A stretch of DNA of 64,000 bases from positions 17,826 through 81,825 of the forward strand of contig LSSL01000185.1 in NCBI GenBank assembly GCA_001953115.1, read 5' to 3'. This stretch comes from Smittium mucronatum (lineage: Eukaryota; Kickxellomycota; Harpellomycetes; Harpellales; Legeriomycetaceae). Shown piece after piece: positions 41,601-53,551 of the stretch. The notes beneath the pieces were generated by a model. The model was not told the DNA's origin. It searched no databases and was given only the letters and a program-made list of their open reading frames with translations. The translations under genes and the position numbers were made by a program. Each line of letters begins with the position of its first letter. The first letter of the stretch is position 1.

Positions 41601-41956
41601 TTTACTTGGAAATTACCTCTATATTCAGCAGATCTTTTTCTAGCTAGGGTATTTGGGGAATCCTTTTTGTGGCGAGGATGATCATAGGCCTTGAATTGAC
41701 TTTCAAAAGCAAAATTTGGCTGTTCAAATGGACTCCTAAAGTCTTCAGAAATAGGGGTTTCATCAACATCGAGTGTATTTTTTGATTCTTTAAGGTTTGC
41801 AGATTTCAATATAGAAACATAAGGTATTGAATGTGTTCGCTGAAACTCTTTTAAGTCGGCTTTTGTTATAACGTTTTCGCAGGATCCATCGTTGTTTTCT
41901 AAAAACAATTTGCGGAGTTGGTATATGAGAAAATTTTTATCAGATATTATTGACAT
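38647..41956 (-). CDS. SIN1: TORC2 subunit Sin1/Avo1 (CRIM, Ras-binding-like and PH domains)
   Basis: Two minus-strand exons, 41956-39640 and 39557-38647, with an 82-bp intron in matching phase; about 1075 residues. Sin1/Avo1 scaffolds TORC2 and presents AGC kinases such as Ypk1/Gad8 to Tor. The start at 41956 gives MSIISDKNFLIYQLRKLF, which matches the conserved N-terminus; an upstream ATG at 42046 is open but has no family match. Residues ~120-640 are a poorly conserved Ser/Asn-rich linker. The CRIM domain lies at about 650-768, with YWTMRLAEPDGEIDYDFP and VLDRSQAISKFG as its signature. A Ras-binding-like domain follows at ~860-945, and a C-terminal PH domain at ~968-1070 begins RTFSVIRKMQLF and contains TLVIDEKFIAMIP. 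It converges on PEX1. Confidence 0.93.
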
Positions 41957-42920
41957 TAATTTAGCATATAATATAATATCTACAAAGCTGGAATCGACAA
42001 CGCATAAATAACTTTTTGGATATAAAATATAGGGCTTTAAATTCAAGGATCAACAGCTATCAGGAGCTCCTGTTATTATTATTGGCTATAATGCTCAAAT
42101 ATTGAATCTTCCTCTTGATGTGCTCCTATAAAATCACTTATATTCTTGCCCATTTGTAAGAGCCTTTTAACCTCTACCAATATATGAACTCGAATATCAA
42201 ATAATGAACCAATAGATAGATATGATAACACATGCAGTTAATATACGGGTTGAATCCGGATATAAATTGGATGGATTTGATCGTAGCAAACCGGGAACTG
42301 GAGGAGCAAAGCTAGAACCCCTGCTATTTACCACTTTTTTACCTCACGTATTCACAAGCTGTTGTCAATAGAATACAATCACAATTCTTAGAATTTTTTT
42401 TGTTAGAAAGGCATAGTGAAAAGAAAAACTGGTATTATAAGGAAAATACGTTTTATACATAGTTTTTGGAAATAGGCTCCAGTCAATAGCTTATCATCTT
42501 TTGGTTACCGCTAGTTGCATATAATATTTATAAATGGCTGAGACTGTTCAAATTTTCTTGGAATGTTTGAAAAGGAATTAGTTGGACTGTGATCGAATAT
42601 CAATACTTTCAATTTGCCGAGTATATTAAGTATCAGAAAGAGGGGAAAAAATAAGAGAAAGTTTATTAGCACTTATGGACCAAAATTTCATATTTGGTAC
42701 ATACATTTTAATTATTACCTTAAAAACTGATTTTTATATGTGGTATGTAAAATAAGTCCCACTTTGAAAGATCAGAAATTTAATTCTTTATATTAAAAAC
42801 ATGCGTGATATTTCAACAAAAGATAGTTTTCCATTTAACCCTTTAATTACCAAGTTTACATATATAATTAAATATGTATAATTTAAATACCTCCATTTGG
42901 CAATTTAATTATTTTTTTTT
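41957..42920. other. Region upstream of SIN1, no recognised gene
   Basis: The first part should hold the SIN1 promoter. From about 42060 to 42360 the composition is less AT-rich, with a GGAACTGGAGGAGCAAAGC segment near 42293, and may be a decayed transposon. No continuous frame or known motif is present. Confidence 0.4.
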
Positions 42921-43269
42921 GTATCACGGAATTTTATTGTAAGATAACGTCATTAAAAACTATACTAGAAAAATATTAAGAAAAAGAAAAAGATGTATAT
43001 AAAAGACTATTATCCTGGCTATAATAAGCTCCTTTGCCGGAGTACCGGCTGCTTACCTACGGGAAAAGGGCTCAATCTACCAACCGAAAGACCCCCCCCC
43101 CTGGCATTGCTTCAAGTAGGCTGGATGACTGAGGCTTTAACGGTTATAAATTAAGCTCTTTTTCAATGAAAAATATCTCATTGAAGCTACTGAGCTCCTA
43201 GTCAGAGCCTACTTCTAACAGGATTAATAAAATTAGGCTCCTAATCAAACGTGGGATTGATCGACATGG
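42921..43269 (+). repeat. Dispersed repeat R1, copy A
   Basis: About 350 bp beginning GTATCACGGAATTTTATTGT. Internal landmarks are AAGACTATTATCC, CTCCTTTGCCGGAGTACCGG, GCTTACCTACGG, CTGGCATTGCTTCAAGTAGG and CATTGAAGC. Copies B (53231-53516, inverted), C (60151-60500) and D (63935 to the window edge) share these landmarks in the same order. Near the 3' end copies A and C share plus-strand peptide text SEPTSNRI(N/D)KIR followed by GIDRHGF, so the unit may be a coding fragment of a larger element. The class is unknown. A run of ten C lies at 43092-43101. Confidence 0.85.
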
Positions 43270-45211
43270 CTTTTTGATTAAGCAGGCACTTTTCCTATAA
43301 TTATTTTGCATTTCCTTTTTCGTATCTGTTAAATTAACCAAAAACCCGTCTGGTATTAGGATAATTTGCCAATAAAAATAATTTTTAGTTCTGTTCTTAA
43401 GCAATTTTTCAATATATTGAACCAATAAAATATACTATCATAAACTGTCAATGAAAACATTTAAATTAATTGTTTTTAATACTGAATAATTTCACAAATG
43501 GTAAATTATAATTTTCAAAAGGCGAGTTAAAATTTGTAAAATGTGAGTTCTGATTTGAAAAAATATAATTTAAAAATATGAAAATGTAGCTAAGCACCGC
43601 TATTATATAGTTTAGCTGAGAAACATATAAAAAAAATTAGTTGAAAGTTTCCATTAATCACCTGCAGATTTCTGGTGTGAAAATATATAAAGATTTTAAA
43701 ATGGATGATTTTATGATCCTAGTGGAACATAATACTTGAAAAAATCTCTTTCAGGTTCACACTCATGTATTACCATGATCTTTTTGTAATATTTTTTTTA
43801 ATCTCCAATTTTATCACTCTCCAAGTATTCCCAACTTGGTTGATTATTGGAGAATAGGGTCCCAAATAGTGTAAAAAAGTTGCTCGATATTTTCCATTCA
43901 CTTTTTAAATTATTGAATGACATTGGAAAATTTCAGATATTATGATACTACTGGATTGAGAAATAATATTATAAATGATTAACCGAATCAGCCCTTCAAT
44001 CCATCCATTTTAGTCTATATTCTTATTATTTTTTTCTTTTTGCTATGTTATTTGCAATTAATATTTATTACAAACCTCAAATCGTGATAAAACTAAGACA
44101 TTTCATTTTAGGGAGCCAAAATACAACTGCTTTGTCTTCTTTAGCACCTAACCTATTTCTCATTCTAAAAAGATTTACGTTAATGCCATTTAATAAGATA
44201 AAAAATTTCCCACAATAGGAATGCTCAAATGGTTGCTTTACTTACTCTTTTTTTCTTTATTTATAATTACATTTATTTTATTGGGAATTAAATTGTCTGA
44301 ATTGAAACTAAATGCTCTAAATTTTAGATTTCAGCTTATTTTTTGTATAAAAGCCTATAGATTGTATCTAAAATAAATTCAATGAAAAAATACTTGAAGT
44401 TATGTAAATTTTTTTTTCTAAAAACCAATTATGTATTCCATCTGTTTTTTAAACTTTTTTGTAAAACATAAATTTTTTTCCTTTAGGTTTTGGGTTTGTG
44501 ATACTGGTTTTTAACAATATATGTGCTGTATAATAAGAGACCTGGTGCACCCTAATAGGAATATAAAAACCATCTCCATTCTCAAATGATTTAAATACAG
44601 CGTTTATTACTGAAAATTGGTATCTTTTATATATTCCCCTAGTTTTGCTATTACTTTCCAACAAATTTTGACTACTTGTTTCGCTATCAAATTACTCTCT
44701 TGAATAAAGAAATCTATGATTGATGTTTTAATTAATACATAAAAATATTCGGTTATTTAAATTTTTTTTAAATTTTTTAAATTTGCACATATTTACAACT
44801 TTTTTTGAAGTCTATTCAAGAGTTTCTTCAACTTGTCGTTAAATGATTACAAAATACCAGAATTTAATCATAAAGCTATATATTATTATTAACTTTTTGG
44901 TTATTATTAGTATCAATTAAAAAATTAATTATGGCTATTTTTTAAAATAATTATAGTTTGAGAAAAAAAATAGAACCTTTCTGAATTATGAAATACTGGA
45001 TTTGATTAAATCTTATTTTTTTAATATATATTTTGTACTTTTTGCGCTTTTATTAAAGCTAATTAGGCCAGAGATAATATAAAATTGCAATAATTTTAGT
45101 CCCTAGGATTTTAAAAACCATCTAATATTTATAAAGAGCTAAATTTATATTGAATTTTTTTAAAAAAAATGGACTATTTACTAGGGTAAAAGAATCTCAT
45201 TATTTTCTTGT
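43270..45211. other. AT-rich desert segment between repeat R1 copy A and the inverted-repeat element C
   Basis: No gene recognised. Open frames such as 44449-44664 (minus) are short and without motifs. Confidence 0.55.
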
Positions 45212-45345
45212 AGCGTTTTTTTGAATCTAAATATTGTGAGTACTGTTTTTGAATTTTAATCGTCATTTTTCCATTTTTTCTTCACCTTTTTTATAATGAG
45301 TTTTACTATTTACGAACCTATTTTCACTATTTTCGATTTTTTAAG
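45212..45345 (-). repeat. Possible inverted array of the same ~21-bp units as element C
   Basis: On the plus strand this stretch repeats CACTTTTTT- and TTTTCGA-like blocks separated by about 20-25 bp. On the minus strand they resemble the TTCGAAAAAAGTG units at 45560-45712. The match is loose, so this may be an additional arm of the same element family or coincidence in AT-rich DNA. Confidence 0.4.
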
Positions 45346-45511
45346 CGATTAAAAAAACAAAATTTATATATATTTAATCAGAAATTGAGTAATCAGCGAA
45401 TGAAATATAAAAATAGTAAATAAAATAAATTCATAAATTTAATTTAATCCTTTTTAGTAAAGAAACTTTAAATTAAAGGCAATACATAAACATATATATC
45501 AAATATACACC

Positions 45512-46932
45512 TTTTCACGATAAAATTAACAAAGATTTAATTCAAATACTAAAATTGCAAATTTGTATTGAACAATGTGAATTTAAATTCGAAAAAAGTG
45601 AAAAAAATTTGAAAAAAAGTTAAATTAATTCAAAAAGAAGTGGTTTCTAATTCATAAAAAGTGACACAAAACTCGAAAAAAGTGGATTTAAGTTTCGAAT
45701 AATTAATAAATACGTAAAAAAAAATGTAAATTTGAGGTAATATTAAATGTGATTTGAAGACAATGATTTTTTTTTTAATTAATAAAAACAGCAGATATCC
45801 AGGATTCATGTTTTTTTAACATTATAAAACCAACTAAGATAAAAAATAGAAAACTCATGTTTAAATTATTAAATATTATCCGCCGAAAAATCTTTTATTA
45901 TAGTAAATAAAACAAGTTTGCTAAAAATAAGCCAAAAAAATCTTAAAAAATTGGGGTTTTAAAAGCTTAATGATTTAATTTAAATAGGTGCTATTTATAT
46001 TATAATGATTACTGAGTTTTTGTAGATTATATAATAAATTATGTACGAAAAAATAAAGTAAGAATGGATTTAAGCTTATTATACTATCAATCTATGATTA
46101 TTATCAAAATTATTGTATGTTTACAACATTTTTTTACAAATATTTTAATTTATAATACCTAAAATATTTACATATATGAGTGTATAAGATGGTATTTTTT
46201 CTTTTAAATTATAATTTTACAAAAAAATTTATAGCGGAATAAATATAAAATTATAAAATTATAAAATTATACCTTAATAAACCAATTAAATACAAAATAA
46301 TTAATTTAATGGTTTTAAAATAGTTATTTATATATCTTCTGTAAAAATTTGGTATGAGTGTCTTCAATTTGAAGATATCCAGTGACATAAATAAAAAAAA
46401 AAGCCCAATAAAATTAATTCTATGTAATAAAAAAATTTACTGAATAAATATTAATTACTTTCATTAAGCTGAAATATATCTATAGAAAATTATTAAAAGT
46501 ATCAATTTCATTTTAAAAAATATTATATAATAATAAATTAACGGTAACTTATTGATAATATTTGGAGATTTAAGAACTAAATTTAATCTATCTTGGGTAT
46601 TGAATTTATAAGTGAGCTTAAACCATAGTTTAAATATTACTATATAAAATTATTTTTATTAAAAAAACTATCAGCTTTAATATTTATCTCATATTCTGAT
46701 ATTATCAAAAATATAAGTAATATAGGTTATGGAGTCGTGTTATACCATATGTATTTCCGAATCAGGACTTACTTTGTTCCGAACATAAAATGCTTATTTC
46801 GAAATTTATTGAAATTTTTTCAATTTTTTTTCACTTTTTTTGAATTTAAACTCACTTTGTTCAATTGAAATTTAAATTTTTTAGCTATAAATAATTAAAA
46901 AATACTTTATCCTTATTTAGACGCAAAAGATG
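45512..46932. mobile_element. Inverted-repeat element C with arms built of ~21-bp tandem units
   Basis: The left arm (about 45512-45712) and right arm (about 46745-46932) are reverse complements of each other. Their cores read TTGAACAATGTGAATTTAAA and TTGAACAAAGTGAGTTTAAA. Inside each arm the sequence is a tandem series of about six units of 20-22 bp with consensus near TTCGAAAAAAGTGGATTTAA; the right arm retains TTCGGAACAAAGTAAGTCC. The 1.03 kb between the arms is AT-rich without a gene. This suggests a non-autonomous DNA transposon (large MITE or foldback type) with repetitive termini. No transposase or target-site duplication was identified. Confidence 0.7.
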
Positions 46933-49900
46933 TGTGGAATTTTTTTCCCCATAATATTAAATTCTACTATTTTTATACTCTATAATATAAATAGAAACAA
47001 CAATGATAATGATTGTTTATTGTAAAAAAATATTGTTGTTTGATGATTTAAGTATTATGTAGATAAAATTAAATATGATATTATGTTCTTTTTTATGATG
47101 AAATATTCCAAATATTCTCAATTTTAAAATGTATTATTATTGAGATTACGAAAGTCCAAAAATATCATAATTCTTGAAATATATGTGTAAAACCAATATT
47201 ACTAATGTTATATTTACTGTTCTCAGTGAGAAGTTTTGAGTTATATGAGGTGAAAATGTATTTAGAAACACAAAAGATTTAATTATAAAAGATTTCCAAA
47301 AAAATCAACTTATATAATATCGTTTAACATCAGCAATAACCAATGTTTATTCTAGGGAGAAATACAATAAAATTAATCGTATAATTAGTTGCTATTTTAG
47401 TGATTTTACATGAGAAAAATGCATTATATTCAAGTTTTATCGCATTTTGCATATTTTTCTAGCAATATGCTTAATTTTATTGCGTTTTAATTAATTATAT
47501 TCTCTAATAAATGCTAATATTAATGGATAAATTTTCACTACATCCAATTATGTAGGAATATATTCGAGCCAATATTAACTATTTTTGAATTAAATTGCAC
47601 TACATCCCAGAAATTTTATTATTTTTCAAACGTCTTAAAATATAACTGTATTTGGTGATTGAAAGATGTAAATTTCCTGGTTATAAATTTTCGATTTATT
47701 ATATTTTGTTAAAATGATCGATATCCTTCAAAAGATCTATTATTTAAGCTCTGTACTCAAGAAATATATTAAGTATATACAGTGGAAATCTGATTAAGTA
47801 AAAATCTCATCTATTTCTTCAAAAACTCTAGTTTTCTAGAAAATTGAAGCTTTTTTAAAACATTATTTGATAAAAAAATAGGTTAAAGGTTTTTTGACGG
47901 CTAAAATGAAATAGAATGCCAATTTGAAATGTAATTAGCTAATTATAAATATAATCGACTGTAATAAATCGAAATATACTATTTTACATAATTTTATATA
48001 TGTTATCGACCAATTTCACATATTAAAATCGACTATTTTCCGCTTTAAAAAATTCATTACAAAATTAAACAATATATCCGAAAAATATAAGATTGTATTC
48101 TTTATCATCAAAATAAATAAATTCAACAACTGTGATAAAATTAATTCATTCAAATTGTTAGAAAGGATATAATTTTACGAGTGTAAACTATATTTATTAT
48201 ATATTCCACTAATAACAAAAATTGCGCAGATATATTAGAAAGGCGCTAAATGATAATATAAGTTACCTAATTGAAACTATACTTTTTTTTCTTATACATA
48301 TAAAAAAAAATTACTTTTTCTAAATATCTTATTCTAAACTAAAAAAATGCTTCAAGTTTTAAAAATACAAATAAGAATTCAAACATTATGAAAACTCAAT
48401 TATGGTGATTTCTGTGAAAAAAGAGCCATTTTGCTTCGAAATTTACATATATAATATCATATAAGATTGGATTAGTTTGGTTCCATGAATCTATCTTCTA
48501 AATTTTTTTTTATTATATAGTTAATTGATTAATTTATCAGAAAATATGGTACAAATAATAATCTAATGTTTTTATTCAAATCCTTAAATATTTATTTGGT
48601 TATAGAAGTGGGATATACATTTTGAATTAGAGTGTGTAATAAATTATAAATAAATCTAGCTCTGAGTAAATTAAGACTACTCCGCTCGTTAAATAATACA
48701 GAGATTACAGATCATACTAAAAATTGCACATAAAATATTACAAATCTTAATAAAAAAATAGCAATAGTACATAAAAAAGCCTTTAAGAAATATACAATCA
48801 TTAAATTAAATACAGAATAGATCATATTGCACACAGGAAAAAATATAAAAAACATGGAATACTACACCTGGAAGTTTAAAATTTGCACTCAGTACATAGA
48901 AGAACAGCACTTTATATATCACATAATGAACAATGTATATTATTCAGTGATTTAAATAAAAATAAACAACAAATTTGATCTATTGTCAAAAATCTATTGC
49001 AGAACTGAATTATATTATATGGATAATTTCTAAAAACCATATTAAATTTTGAATTAACCTTGATATCAGATGTGTATCTTTTTAATATTTTTTTTATTAA
49101 TTAAAAAATTCGGTATATCCCAATATTTTTCATTTACATTGCGATCTTTTTGTTGAACCAAATAAATTTATTAAAGTAATTTTGATAAGAAAATGAAAAT
49201 TTATAATATTTGTAAAAATTATAAGGAAGTATTCCTAAAATATTCATCCTAATTTCAAATTTAATACTTGAAATAATATGACAAAAATTTATCTTCAATT
49301 TAACAAGTGTAATTATAATTAACAGGTGTTATTATTTTGGCCAATTATATAAAAATAATTCTTATCCGAGTAGTTTTAGTCTATTTATATTTATAAATTA
49401 GTAGATTTTACTTAGCGAAAATTTAAAAATAGTCTATTCTGATTCATATAATATATTTAGATTCGTATTAGATGAAAAGATTTTTTATTATTCGAATTAA
49501 AATCTTTTAATTCGAAAATAATCGGCAGACCAAAAAAACATATCCATTGATTTTTTTAATAATTATTTTGTTTAGCTTTTTTCTAAATTTAAATTAGGCC
49601 ATAGATATATTTTTTTTGATAAATAATAAACCTAGTTTATTTTTAAGAGATTTTTTAGTAAATAGATTACTAGTAAAATGATTTGGTTTATTTAAATGAT
49701 ACAGTTTTTAAAAATAAGAATTTTTTTTTAAAAAAAAATGTGTTAATAAAAATCAATGAAAATATTTGATTTCACATTAATTATAAATATATAAACTAAA
49801 AAAAGAGTCAATTCGAAATATATTGAAAAATCATAACATTATTTATAAAATTAATCTGTATGTATAAAATGATGTAATTTAAAAAGACGGATTTTCATCT

Positions 49901-50650
49901 AATATACATTATTTGGTCAATAAAAAAGAAATATCTGTATTAAAATATGCTTAGTTAACAATTTCCTATTTATTACAAATTGTTTTTCTATTAAGAATAA
50001 AATAACACTTATTAAATAAATTTATCATCTTAAATTATAGAATAACACTTTAAAATAAATTCAACGAGTATAAATGCTTCATAAAAAGATTTGAAATTGG
50101 ATTTTTTTCACTAAGTATGTCCAAGAATTTTTCCATCAGAATTTAAACCTAGTATTTTGACAATTTAGATTGATTTATTTCCTTCTTCTAATGCTTCTAA
50201 ACTAAAAAATTATATATCAGGTATTGTGAAATAAGACATAAATAGTAAGGATTTATATTTAAAAATTTAAGGAAAATTTTAATTCACTGCAAATAAATTT
50301 TTAAAGAAATTTATAATTCAATTTTGAAAGATAAAAAATTTCAATTAAATTGGTATATTCAAAAACAATGTTTACAACGATTGGCTTCTCACTTTTATAA
50401 TGTTTCAAAAGATTAATAATGTTATATAATAATGGCTACGCAATAAATTAAACTGAGTGTAATCGTTAACGTATGTCAATATAGTGTTTCTGAAGTTTTT
50501 CAATGAAATATTTAACCATATTAAATATCAATCAATTCAAAAAACTTTTATCCTGGGTTTATAAATGAATTTTAATAATTTATATCACTTTTTTTAAAAA
50601 AATAATAATATAAGTAAAAAAGAAATTATTAAATATGTAGAGTAGGCCAC
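46933..50650. other. AT-rich desert segment
   Basis: About 3.7 kb without recognisable genes or RNAs, with dense stops in all frames. No repeat could be matched by eye. Confidence 0.55.
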
Positions 50651-51882
50651 CAACGCAATTGAGATATTTAAAGTTGCTAAAGGCTCAGCATTGGATATAA
50701 CTTCAAATAAAAAAAAATAGTTCCAATAATTTCAAAAGTTTTAAAAAGCGTTACAATAATTTGTTATAATGATTAAAATCCTCTAATAATATTATAACGG
50801 GTTTATTTTGTACTAAACTCGTTTATTAAAAATGAATTTTTTTTTTAAAATTCACAAATTAAAAGTCATTATAATAGAATTATAATGACTTTTAACTTTT
50901 AAATCAAACTGTGTCAAAAGTTCCAAATTAGAAATTAAAATCTGCTTATTAAAAATTATATATTTATTTGTATAAATTGGTTGAAAAAAATATTAAGGAT
51001 ATGTTATTTAGATAATTTAATCTAGGGTCTAAGAGCAATATTCGCGTAAGCTTTATAAAGAAAAATCCAGCTAAAACATATATTTAAATTTTCAGTAATT
51101 TTTGAAATCAAATTTTGTTATTTCTAAAATAACAAAAATAATCTGATTTCAATTATGATTTTAAGACAATTAAATAGAGTTTTTATAAAAATTTAATTGT
51201 TTTTATTTCATCTTTTCAAAAAAAATTATGTATTTTTTATTCAGTAGTTTATGAAGCTATTTATATGAATAAAAATTATGAAAAAACTAATAAAAATGAT
51301 TTAAATTTTTACTCATTGTTACAGACAGTAATGTCTATAGTTGTAAATTTGATGAAAAATTATTTTGAAAGTTATACACAGATTTCGTGATTATATTGAT
51401 GCAGCTCTAACAAATTCTTGTTATATATTTTGTAGCACACCGAAATTCGTTTTAATAAATAGATAAATTTAAGTATCTAAATAAAATCTTGCAAATTTTA
51501 TTTTGATAGAAAATGGAATTAATGTAAGAAAATCATCTTTTTGTTTATTGGAGTTAGTTTTTATAAAATTTAATAAAATGGATGGAGATTCATTATAAAT
51601 TGGATAATTTGAAAAAAAGAATTCATTTTAAATAAACGCGTTTGAATATAAAATATATCCTTATTTAAAAAATAAGCTTATTTTAAAATGAATTTAAAGT
51701 ATTCAATAAACGCATTATGTAAAAAATGAACCCTTTATAACATTATTATTTTATTTTAATCATTATAAACAATTATTGCAACGCTTTTTAAAACTTTTGA
51801 AACAGTTGGAACTATTTTTTTTTATTTGAAGTTATATAAAATTCCGAATCTTTAACACAGTTATAGGCCTCAGTTGCACCGA
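50651..51882. mobile_element. Inverted-repeat element B with ~190-bp arms
   Basis: The left arm (about 50651-50845) and right arm (about 51683-51882) align as reverse complements, roughly 80% identical by eye. Shared stretches include TATAACTTCAAATAAAAAAA, TTTCAAAAGTTTTAAAAAGC, a TTATAATGATTAAAA block and a GTTTATT(A/G)AA block near the inner edge. Outer ends carry CAACGCAATTGAG (left) and a diverged form, GTGCAACTGAGG (right, read inward). The spacer is about 840 bp with no coding sequence. The structure fits a non-autonomous DNA transposon. A further CAACGCAATTGAG in inverted orientation at 52641-52653 may mark another end of the same family. Confidence 0.75.
50859..50895. repeat. Perfect hairpin: 16-bp arms, 5-base loop
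   Basis: The arms TTAAAAGTCATTATAA and TTATAATGACTTTTAA are exact reverse complements around a TAGAA loop. It sits just inside the left arm of element B. It could be a stem-loop of the transposon or a younger palindrome. Confidence 0.9.
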
Positions 51883-53230
51883 GAACTATTTTTTTAAAAA
51901 AAAAACAATTTTTCAATGCCAAGCATTAAAATTTTTTAAAGACATCTATTAAAGTTTAATAAAAAAATTTATTGCACACAATCAAAAAATCAAAAAAAAA
52001 AAATACTTGCACATATGTGAAAGTAGAATGATTTTTTATCAGCTTACTTGAGTTTAAATTTAATCATTTTGAACAAAATACGGTCCTAGTTATCTTGCAT
52101 TGTAAATTTGAGTTTTTACTATACAATGAATTAATTCAAAATTTTGAATATTTTAAAAATAGCTATTATAATTTTTTTTAATATAGAAGAATGTTTTTCA
52201 AAAAAAATTCCAAGAGGTTTCATTCTTTGAATTAATATAGATTAGTTCTAAAAAAAAATTCCATGTAACTGAATTTTTTTTCTCTGACTATTTTAACTAA
52301 AAAGTTTACTAAACGTTGCTTTTTTTGTAAAACAGGGATTATAATGAAATGAAATAAAGAAGTTTCCAAATTATAATTTAAATGGTATAATAAATATTAA
52401 AATGATAAGTATGCTCTTTTAGCGTGTAAGGTTTTTAATTAGAAAATTCTCTTGTATTTTAAATAGAATTACTGTTTTCAAATAAATTATTTTTTCAATT
52501 CGGTTCATTTAATCCAAAATGGATCATGTGTACCATTTTATCTAATAGTTGCTCTTTTTTATGTTTTTTTTAAAATAAAGGTGATTATTTTGTTCCATTT
52601 GGTTTTTTAAACAAAATTTTGCGTTTTTTAAAATAAAAACCTCAATTGCGTTGTTAGTCTATTGAGATAAAAAATTAAATAATAAGCGTGTAAATTTAAG
52701 TCCCAACCACATTTTTCGCAATTTACTACAAAATAAATATAAAAAATTACAGAACGTGGCGAGAAAAAAAAACCGCAAATTTTCTACTGGTTGCAATTTT
52801 TCATATTTTTAAACTTGAAAATTTACCATAAAAATTAAAAAATGTAAATTTTATGACTAACTAAACCATCTATGACTATTTATAGAATAATTAAAAAAAT
52901 ATATCCGTGATTTTTATTTAAGATTTGTAATATTAATGCAAAACTTTGCAATTATTTAATAATAAAATGGTTTTCTTGCTCCAAATATCGGATAATCCAT
53001 TGCAAGTATGTATGAGAATTATCGGCTTTCTATAAATTTTTATGCTTTTTAAAAATTAATTTTTTTCTATAGAGATTTACTAAAATTCTCTGTCATCAAT
53101 AAGCTTATTATTTTTACTTACAATTTTATATATCTTTTTCATATCTTGAAACAAAAATATATATTTAAATTAAATTTTATCGCTTAATATCTTTCTGTAA
53201 AATTATTTTTCAACAAACTGATGTCTTTTT
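51883..53230. other. AT-rich desert segment
   Basis: No gene recognised. It contains the isolated inverted CAACGCAATTGAG end motif at 52641-52653, described with element B. Confidence 0.5.
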
Positions 53231-53516
53231 AAACTCTTAATAGGAGCTCAATAGCTTCAATAAACTATTTTTTCTTTGAAAGATATCTTAATTCATGACT
53301 GCACGTAACCTCAGTCACCCAGCTTACTTGAAGCAATGCCAGGATGAGGTATGTCTTTAGGTAGGTATATTGTGTCCAATTGCCGTAGGTACGCAGCTTG
53401 TAGTCCTTCAGATGAGAATGTTATAGTTACGAATAGTTATTCTAATCGTCTTTTTCTTTTCTTAATTTATTAGTATAGTTTTTAATGACTTTATATTACA
53501 ATAAAATTCCGTGATA
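53231..53516 (-). repeat. Dispersed repeat R1, copy B (inverted)
   Basis: Read on the minus strand it begins TATCACGGAATTTTATTGTA and continues with the R1 landmarks AAGCTGCGTACCTACGG, CCTGGCATTGCTTCAAGTAA, GCTGGGTGACTGAGG and TTGAAGC. The stretch matching GACTATTATCC in the other copies is rearranged or diverged here. It ends about 35 bp before inverted-repeat element A copy 1. Confidence 0.85.
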
Positions 53517-53551
53517 AAAAAAAATAACTGATATTATTTTGAAAATACTAT

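Noticed and set aside
41957..42046. Upstream ATG extending the SIN1 N-terminus by 30 residues
   Set aside because: The extension has no family match, whereas MSIISDKNFLIYQLRKL at 41956 matches the conserved Sin1/Avo1 start.
43270..53230. Possibility that the desert is inserted mitochondrial DNA
   Set aside because: It is AT-rich enough, but no mitochondrial protein, rRNA or tRNA sequence is recognisable.
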